Assembly (NCBI GenBank): GCA_018825725.1
Contig: JAHKBC010000180.1
Span: 1 to 5,737 of the forward strand
Direction: 5' to 3'
Length of the DNA: 5,737 bases
Source: Candidatus Omnitrophota bacterium
GTDB taxonomy: Bacteria > Omnitrophota > Gorgyraeia > Gygaellales > Profunditerraquicolaceae
Positions 1 to 5,737 of this stretch are shown here, piece after piece; position 1 is the stretch's first letter, and the number at the start of each line of letters is the position of its first letter. The position numbers and the translations under genes were made by a program. The notes under the pieces were generated by a model, which did not search any database, had not been told where the DNA came from, and was given only the letters and a program-made list of their open reading frames with translations.

Positions 1-3000
1 ATCTATAAGATAACAATTGACCAGGCCTGGGCCTTGGGTTTGCTTTTCGGTTATTTAAGGCATAAGAATAGCAGCAAGCTTGTTGGGGGTAAGTTGAAAA
101 CAACCCTGTTCCAACAGGACGCAGGAGAGCTTACGCGGTATTTAGCAAGCATGAAAACTGCAGGTCTTGATATAGAAAACCTTCCATTTGACCAGTTATT
201 GGCTTTGGTGAATATGGTTTTTGAGAAATATAAAGATCAGTTAGAAGTCCTTTTGGAGAGGCATAGTCCTATTGTTGAAGAAGGAAAGAAAGCCCAAAAG
301 ACAATAGCGCTAGCAACAGGAATAAGAAATAAATTTAGCGAATTAAGCAGCTTTGAAGAATATAGGGCTAGATTTCTTATAGCCCAAGAAGCCGCTCTAT
401 TGGAGAGACAAAGAGGTAAAGAGCTAAAAAGTTTATTTTTGAAAATGAAAAAAGCAGTTGGAGTAAAAGACGGAACAAAAGAAGAGTTGACATTAGCCAG
501 GGCATACGCGATGTGGGTATATGACCAGACAGTATTTGAGCAGGCCCAGGAATTACCTATAATGTTCCAAAAATTAGAAAATCAAAATATAGAAAAGAAC
601 CAGGAGTTAGCCAATTGGTTAATTGGTAGCCAGGAAGAATTTAAAACATTAGAGGATCGGCGCCAGGAGATAATATTGACCTTGTTAGAAGACTTGGCGG
701 ATTTGGCGTTAGCATCTAACGTTTGGGATTATCGAGGGCATGGCCAATATACCTTTGCGCAGATAGGTAGCGGACAAGCCGTCCAGCTATTAAATCCGGT
801 ATTACAAGTAATGGGAGATAGGTTAGGGTATGCTTCCGGACCGGATATTAGGCAATCTGCAACTGCCGCAGAGCAGGAGATTAATATAAAATTGCCGTCA
901 AAAGAAAAAATAACTCTTACCTTGGCCCCGGGGAAGACTTGTGAGATATCAGGTTACACAATAAGTGTTTCTTCTGAGGGAAAGTACTCTGTAGAAGGAG
1001 CTCCTTTAAGTCTTGAGTTGGGCAAGCCGGTAATGTTAACTAGGACTGGCTATCCTGATTGCCAGATAACAATTAACACCATTAAGGGCATGCCTGACAA
1101 AATTATCTCTTTAACAATTGAAAATATGTCCGGGCAAAGCGATGTAAATATTGGTTTTGCCTTACAGAAACACTTAAATATGGCTCAAGAGAATGAACTG
1201 GATGGCTTGAGAAAAAGAGGCATAGTTTGGTATAATCCTGACGGAACTTGGGGGGTGAATGCAAAATGGGTTCCAGAAAATGTAGGCAGCCAGGCAGCGG
1301 CAGTATCATCTTTTCCGGAGTTAGATAAATATTTGGCCTATGTTTTAGGCAGAGATATAGCCAGGAGGCATTTTTTAAGCGCCCAGGAAGAAGGAAGATT
1401 CTCGGTGTTGGAACAAGAGAAATATATTGTCCTAGGATATAGCGCCTCCGGAGCAAAGACATATAAGCTGGGAAAAAAAGCAATGGAAAAGAAACGTCAA
1501 CTAGAAGATTCGGATCAGACAGATGAAAAGACGGGAAACAGAAGCAGAATATATCAAAGAGCCTTGCAATTGAAAGATTACCAGAGTAGACAGGCTTCCT
1601 CGGCGCTTGAGAATATCAAGAAAACCTTGTTAGGGATACTTGGGAAAAAGGCTAATGAAGAGAAGCCGACAGCTCTAAGCGCAGGAAGAGCGTTTTCTAT
1701 TGAAGAAGAGACGGAATTCCAAAGATACCTCGAACAGATAATAACTCCTTGGCCTGTAGCAAATCCGGAGGTTTTTCTTGTAGCAAGCACTAGCGAATCA
1801 AAAATGTATCGTTTTAGAATGAATGCAGAGGGTAAGAGAAAAGCGTTAGAGGCCGCAAGAAGAATATCCGGCGCAGCCTCTCCTTTAACCCAAGAGCTCA
1901 GCGAACAGACCCGCTTTGCGCCTGGGAAGTTTATGGATGATATTACGATGCAAAGACGTTTAAGACCCGGCAATGATGCGGTTATTAACCAACAGCGCTA
2001 TCGAATAGAGAGGGCATTTTCAGACCATAAAAATATAAGGCAAGCTATAAATGCCAGAGGTGATAAAGTTTGGATAAGGAGCGTGGCTAATGCCTGGGAA
2101 TATGAGGCGCTAAGTAAGGTTGCAGAATATCAGCCACAAGGGGTCATAATCGGTGAACTAGGCCAGGATTCAGAAGGTTATAATTATTTTATCTCACCGC
2201 ATCTTCCAGGTCAGACCCTGGGAGAAGCAATGGCCAGGAAAGAGCCTTTAGTGGATTTAGTAGAACAGCTGGCAAAGGTCTCAGAAATTACCCATTCCTT
2301 GCACGAGATGGGTATTGTCTATGCTGATATACACCCCGGCAATATCTATATTACCGATAAGCAAGAAGTATTATTATTGCCTGATTTTGGAAGGTCAAGC
2401 TATAATCAAAAAGGCAAGGCTGATAATCAGCATCGTAGGACAGATACCTCTGCAATAGGTGAAATAATAAGGAATTATTTAGACAATACAGGCCGCAGTA
2501 ACGAGGCATCGCTGCGGGGTTTAATCAATATCGCTCGCGAGGCGGCGGACAGAAAGATTGATAGTGCGCAGGCTTTAGGCAGGGCTTTAAGTGGATGGGC
2601 GAGACAAACAGTATCAATGGAAGACAGCGCTGCTTCTCCGCTAGTCGGTGGTATTGATTTCCGGGCAGTTCCGATTACAATTCAACCCATTCGTACGCTA
2701 TCAGGCTCCTATACTCCTTATTCAGGTCTGGCTCTGGATATTAATCTTGACCAGGAGTGGAAACAAATTGAGAATATGCTTAAATCCGGCATTATTCCTT
2801 CGGCCCAAAGAGTCAAAGATTACATGTTGGTTTGTTGCCAAAATAATCTCGGGGAAAAACAAATAGAGAAACTCTTATCCTGCCTGGCAAGCGTATTCCG
2901 GCTTGAAGAAGAGAGGGTTGTAGAAAGCGAAGCAGCGTATAAAGAGCTTCTGGTTTTAGCGGAATCAGATAAATTAGAAGAGGAATTCATAGAGTCTTTG

Positions 3001-3048
3001 GCGAATATAGAGGTTGGGGAAGTTGAGCCTAAAGCCAATAATTTATAA
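1..3048 (+). CDS. Large multidomain protein with degenerate protein-kinase-like domain (5' partial)
   Basis: The reading frame is open from base 1 to the TAA at 3046-3048, giving 1015 visible codons (numbered here from base 1). No in-frame stop lies left of the TTG at base 34, and the upstream codons look coding, so the true start is probably outside the window. Codons 1-240 are mostly charged helix. Codons 290-385 are beta-rich. Codons 386-660 are mixed, with a possible repeat. Codons 661-865 resemble a Hanks-type kinase: YADIHPGN at 774-781 (catalytic D776, N781), DFG at 795-797, and a later TDTSAIGEI segment. The usual beta-3 lysine position reads VWIR (R693), and I see no glycine-rich loop. 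An SAASPLVGGIDFR stretch (876-888) leads into a helical C-terminal tail (913-1015). No signal peptide or membrane segment is evident in the visible part. The substrate is unknown: it could be an active atypical kinase or a pseudokinase. The domain style recalls giant Omnitrophota proteins (from memory, unverified). Confidence 0.8.
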   Translation: MYKITIDQAWALGLLFGYLRHKNSSKLVGGKLKTTLFQQDAGELTRYLASMKTAGLDIENLPFDQLLALVNMVFEKYKDQLEVLLERHSPIVEEGKKAQKTIALATGIRNKFSELSSFEEYRARFLIAQEAALLERQRGKELKSLFLKMKKAVGVKDGTKEELTLARAYAMWVYDQTVFEQAQELPIMFQKLENQNIEKNQELANWLIGSQEEFKTLEDRRQEIILTLLEDLADLALASNVWDYRGHGQYTFAQIGSGQAVQLLNPVLQVMGDRLGYASGPDIRQSATAAEQEINIKLPSKEKITLTLAPGKTCEISGYTISVSSEGKYSVEGAPLSLELGKPVMLTRTGYPDCQITINTIKGMPDKIISLTIENMSGQSDVNIGFALQKHLNMAQENELDGLRKRGIVWYNPDGTWGVNAKWVPENVGSQAAAVSSFPELDKYLAYVLGRDIARRHFLSAQEEGRFSVLEQEKYIVLGYSASGAKTYKLGKKAMEKKRQLEDSDQTDEKTGNRSRIYQRALQLKDYQSRQASSALENIKKTLLGILGKKANEEKPTALSAGRAFSIEEETEFQRYLEQIITPWPVANPEVFLVASTSESKMYRFRMNAEGKRKALEAARRISGAASPLTQELSEQTRFAPGKFMDDITMQRRLRPGNDAVINQQRYRIERAFSDHKNIRQAINARGDKVWIRSVANAWEYEALSKVAEYQPQGVIIGELGQDSEGYNYFISPHLPGQTLGEAMARKEPLVDLVEQLAKVSEITHSLHEMGIVYADIHPGNIYITDKQEVLLLPDFGRSSYNQKGKADNQHRRTDTSAIGEIIRNYLDNTGRSNEASLRGLINIAREAADRKIDSAQALGRALSGWARQTVSMEDSAASPLVGGIDFRAVPITIQPIRTLSGSYTPYSGLALDINLDQEWKQIENMLKSGIIPSAQRVKDYMLVCCQNNLGEKQIEKLLSCLASVFRLEEERVVESEAAYKELLVLAESDKLEEEFIESLANIEVGEVEPKANNL

Positions 3049-3056
3049 GTTAGTTT

Positions 3057-3121
3057 AAGAGGGGCGTTGCCCACCTTTACGGTTTATCAGCCAAGAGAGG
3101 CCTTGGAACAACGCTCCTCTT
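3057..3121 (+). terminator. Long hairpin after the large ORF, possible terminator
   Basis: The arms at 3057-3069 and 3109-3121 pair over 13 bases with a single G-U. They enclose a 39-base loop that contains its own 5-bp hairpin (CCAAG 3091-3095 with CTTGG 3102-3106). The structure begins eight bases after the stop codon at 3046-3048 and is followed by TATTATTACC, a poor U-tract. Its position fits a terminator for the upstream gene, but the long loop and weak U-run make efficient intrinsic termination uncertain. It could instead be an mRNA 3'-end stabiliser or a structured regulatory element. Confidence 0.45.
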
Positions 3122-3130
3122 ATTATTACC

Positions 3131-3159
3131 TTGACAAGTCTGAAATGAGGTGTTATATT
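3131..3159 (+). promoter_or_regulatory. Sigma-70-type promoter of the pyr operon
   Basis: There is a perfect -35 box TTGACA (3131-3136), a 17-base spacer, and a -10 box TATATT (3154-3159) that matches five of six consensus positions. Transcription would start near 3165-3167, about 235 bases upstream of pyrR. It is the best promoter match seen in the intergenic region and lies directly upstream of the leader hairpins, so it probably drives pyrRBC. It could also drive only a short terminated RNA ending near 3274. Confidence 0.75.
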
Positions 3160-3165
3160 CACTAA

Positions 3166-3274
3166 GTGAAGAAACCTTTAAGCCGGCTCTTGAGAAGCCG
3201 GCAAGGTGAAAATATGCATAAAATAATAAGAAAACAAAATCCTGACCTCTGGCAAATAAGCGCCAGGGGTTTTT
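3166..3274 (+). promoter_or_regulatory. Transcription attenuator leader of the pyr operon, possibly PyrR-responsive
   Basis: Three competing structures can be drawn. Hairpin A has a lower stem ACCTT/AAGGT (3174-3178 with 3203-3207), a 5' three-base bulge (TAA, 3179-3181), an upper stem GCCGGCT/AGCCGGC (3182-3188 with 3196-3202) and the loop CTTGAGA. In the antiterminator, the 3' strand of hairpin A (3197-3201 and 3204-3207, with a CA bulge) pairs with 3245-3253, which is the terminator's 5' arm. A weaker outer helix, 3170-3179 with 3265-3274, could close the same fold. The third structure is the terminator at 3246-3274. Stabilising hairpin A would free the terminator arm and stop transcription. 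PyrR bound to UMP acts this way in Bacillus, on a hairpin with a 5' purine-rich bulge and a C-N-G-N-G-A loop. The loop here has one extra base and the flanking stem differs from consensus, so PyrR as ligand is an inference from context. Confidence 0.6.
3246..3274 (+). terminator. Intrinsic terminator in the pyr leader
   Basis: CCTCTGGC (3246-3253) pairs with GCCAGGGG (3262-3269) over eight bases with one G-U, closing an eight-base loop. Five T residues follow immediately (3270-3274). It lies between the promoter and pyrR with no gene in between, which points to a regulated attenuator terminator rather than an end-of-gene one. Confidence 0.8.
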
Positions 3275-3308
3275 AATTGAGGCCATAATTTACGGAAGCC
3301 CCATTTAA

Positions 3309-3340
3309 ATTTCGGTGAACGTAAGTTATTCGGCCGAAAT
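3309..3340 (+). promoter_or_regulatory. Hairpin in the distal pyr leader
   Basis: ATTTCGG (3309-3315) pairs perfectly with CCGAAAT (3334-3340). Inside, a T-G wobble and GAA/TTC (3317-3319 with 3329-3331) can extend the stem past a single bulged G. No U-run follows directly, so it is not a terminator. It lies downstream of the attenuator and 60 bases before pyrR, within the transcript that would encode the operon. Its role is unknown: it could insulate the ribosome-binding region or form part of a second control step. Confidence 0.4.
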
Positions 3341-3386
3341 AATCCCGAGTTTAAGGAAAGTTTTTTAAGTGTTTAACGAGGGATAA

Positions 3387-4872
<1,486 letters not shown>

Positions 4873-4891
4873 AACAACCAGCCCTATCAAG

Positions 4892-5737
4892 ATGAGCGTA
4901 AATAAAACCATATTGATTAAAGGTGGCCGGGTAATTGACCCGGAAAATAATTTAGACGATTGCCAGGACATTTTGGTTAAAGATGGCAAGATATCTAAAA
5001 TAAGCAGGGATATTAAATGCGAAGCAGATAAAGTGATTGAGGCTAAGGGAAAAATTATCCTGCCGGGCTTAGTGGATATGCATGTGCATTTAAGAGAGCC
5101 GGGTAGAGAAGATAAGGAGACAGTTAATAGCGGCACCAGGGCGGCTTTAAAAGGCGGGATTACTACTCTCCTGGCCATGCCCAATACCACCCCGGCCATG
5201 GATTCGGAAGAGAATATTGAACTGCTTCAAAAAATAATCAAGAATACCGCGTTAAATAATGTGTTGGTTTGCGCAGCGATTACCCGCGGCCGCAAGGGTG
5301 AGGAATTGACAGAAGTAGCAAAATTCAAGAAACACGCAGTAGTTGCGATTTCAGACGACGGAGCCTCGATAGATAATCAGGATTTAATGTTCAAGGCGCT
5401 TGTTAAGGCCAGGGAACAGAAGATGTTATTAATCAGTCACTGCGAAGATAAATCGCTTTCCAACAATGGAGTGGTAAATCTAGGATTGACCTCTACCCGG
5501 TTGGGTTTGCGCGGCATAGCCAGGGAATCCGAATACAAAAGAGTAGAACGGGATGTGCGTCTGGCAGAAAAAGCCCGGGCGAGATTGCATATAGCCCATG
5601 TCAGTTGCCGGGAGTCAGTAGAGATTATATCTGAAGCCAAGAAAAGAAAAGTTAAAGTTACTTGCGAGACTGCCCCCCACTATTTTTCTTTAAGCCAAGA
5701 GGATTTATCCGGCTATGATACTAATTTAAAGATGAAT
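4892..5737 (+). CDS. pyrC: Dihydroorotase PyrC, type I (3' partial)
   Basis: It catalyses the reversible cyclisation of N-carbamoyl-L-aspartate to dihydroorotate, the step after PyrB. The frame is open from ATG 4892 to the window edge, giving 282 codons of an expected roughly 420-430, so the C-terminal third is missing. Metal and substrate residues of an active amidohydrolase are visible: HVHLREPG (64-71, zinc ligands H64 and H66), MPNT (96-99), SDDG (154-157, with the type I bridging aspartate), SHCED (182-186, H183), AHVS (235-238, H236) and TCETAPHY (257-264). The final catalytic aspartate lies beyond the edge. The motifs indicate a catalytic enzyme and not an inactive pseudo-dihydroorotase. 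It starts 19 bases after pyrB with no clear Shine-Dalgarno in CAGCCCTATCAAG, so initiation may depend on ribosomes finishing pyrB. The start is supported by the typical family N-terminus (ILIKGGRVIDPENN at 7-20). Confidence 0.95.
   Translation, partial: MSVNKTILIKGGRVIDPENNLDDCQDILVKDGKISKISRDIKCEADKVIEAKGKIILPGLVDMHVHLREPGREDKETVNSGTRAALKGGITTLLAMPNTTPAMDSEENIELLQKIIKNTALNNVLVCAAITRGRKGEELTEVAKFKKHAVVAISDDGASIDNQDLMFKALVKAREQKMLLISHCEDKSLSNNGVVNLGLTSTRLGLRGIARESEYKRVERDVRLAEKARARLHIAHVSCRESVEIISEAKKRKVKVTCETAPHYFSLSQEDLSGYDTNLKMN

Noticed and set aside
34..36. TTG at base 34 as the true start of the large gene
   Set aside because: The frame stays open to base 1 with coding-like codons (IYKITIDQAWA) and there is no Shine-Dalgarno before the TTG, so the gene is more likely cut by the window edge.
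1103..1973. Minus-strand open frames inside the large gene (126 and 131 codons)
   Set aside because: They lie opposite a long, clearly coding frame, have no recognisable domains, and look like shadows of its codon use.
3023..3049. Second promoter TTGAGC / TATAAG at the end of the large gene
   Set aside because: The spacer is only 15 bases and the -35 box is poor. The TTGACA/TATATT promoter at 3131 is much better.
3166..3274. Stand-alone small RNA from promoter 3131 to terminator 3274
   Set aside because: Possible as a by-product, but the antiterminator pairing and the pyr genes just downstream favour an attenuated leader.
2820..3286. Minus-strand frames over the intergenic region (2820-3074 and 3077-3286)
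   Set aside because: They are short and composed of reversed hairpins, promoter and coding sequence, with no protein-like pattern.
3277..3310. Promoter TTGAGG with an A/T-rich -10 between the terminator and pyrR
   Set aside because: No -10-like hexamer at 16-18 bases; the nearest A/T-rich block is too far away.

Overview
The window looks like a piece of a bacterial chromosome. It holds the end of a very large multidomain protein gene, a structured 352-base intergenic region, and the start of a de novo pyrimidine biosynthesis operon in the order pyrR-pyrB-pyrC. All genes read on the plus strand. The first protein has a helical N-terminal part, a degenerate protein-kinase fold, and a C-terminal tail behind a Ser-Pro-Leu-Val-Gly-Gly-Ile-Asp-Phe-Arg junction. 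From memory, this style of giant protein is typical of Candidatus Omnitrophota (formerly OP3). That assignment is an inference and no search supports it.

Layout. Bases 1-3048 are one open frame with no stop at its left edge, so the gene very probably begins upstream; the TTG at base 34 is just the first start-like codon visible. Bases 3049-3400 hold a long hairpin just after the stop codon (3057-3121), a near-consensus housekeeping promoter (TTGACA, 17-base spacer, TATATT; 3131-3159), a leader with three mutually exclusive helices ending in an intrinsic terminator (3166-3274), a further hairpin (3309-3340) and a possible five-codon leader ORF (3387-3404) whose stop overlaps the pyrR start. 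pyrR (3401-3946) overlaps pyrB (3943-4872) by four bases. pyrC starts at 4892 and runs off the right edge without a stop.

How the genes work together. PyrB and PyrC catalyse the second and third steps of UMP synthesis: carbamoyl aspartate formation, then ring closure to dihydroorotate. PyrR is the UMP/PRPP-sensing RNA-binding regulator of such operons. The leader can fold as a hairpin with a GAGA-containing loop, as an antiterminator made from that hairpin's 3' strand plus the terminator's 5' arm, or as the terminator. This is the logic of PyrR attenuation, so the operon is most simply read as autoregulated by PyrR under high UMP. The hairpin does not match the textbook PyrR-binding consensus closely. 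If PyrR does bind it, it would be a diverged recognition element, and this is the most interesting point in the window.
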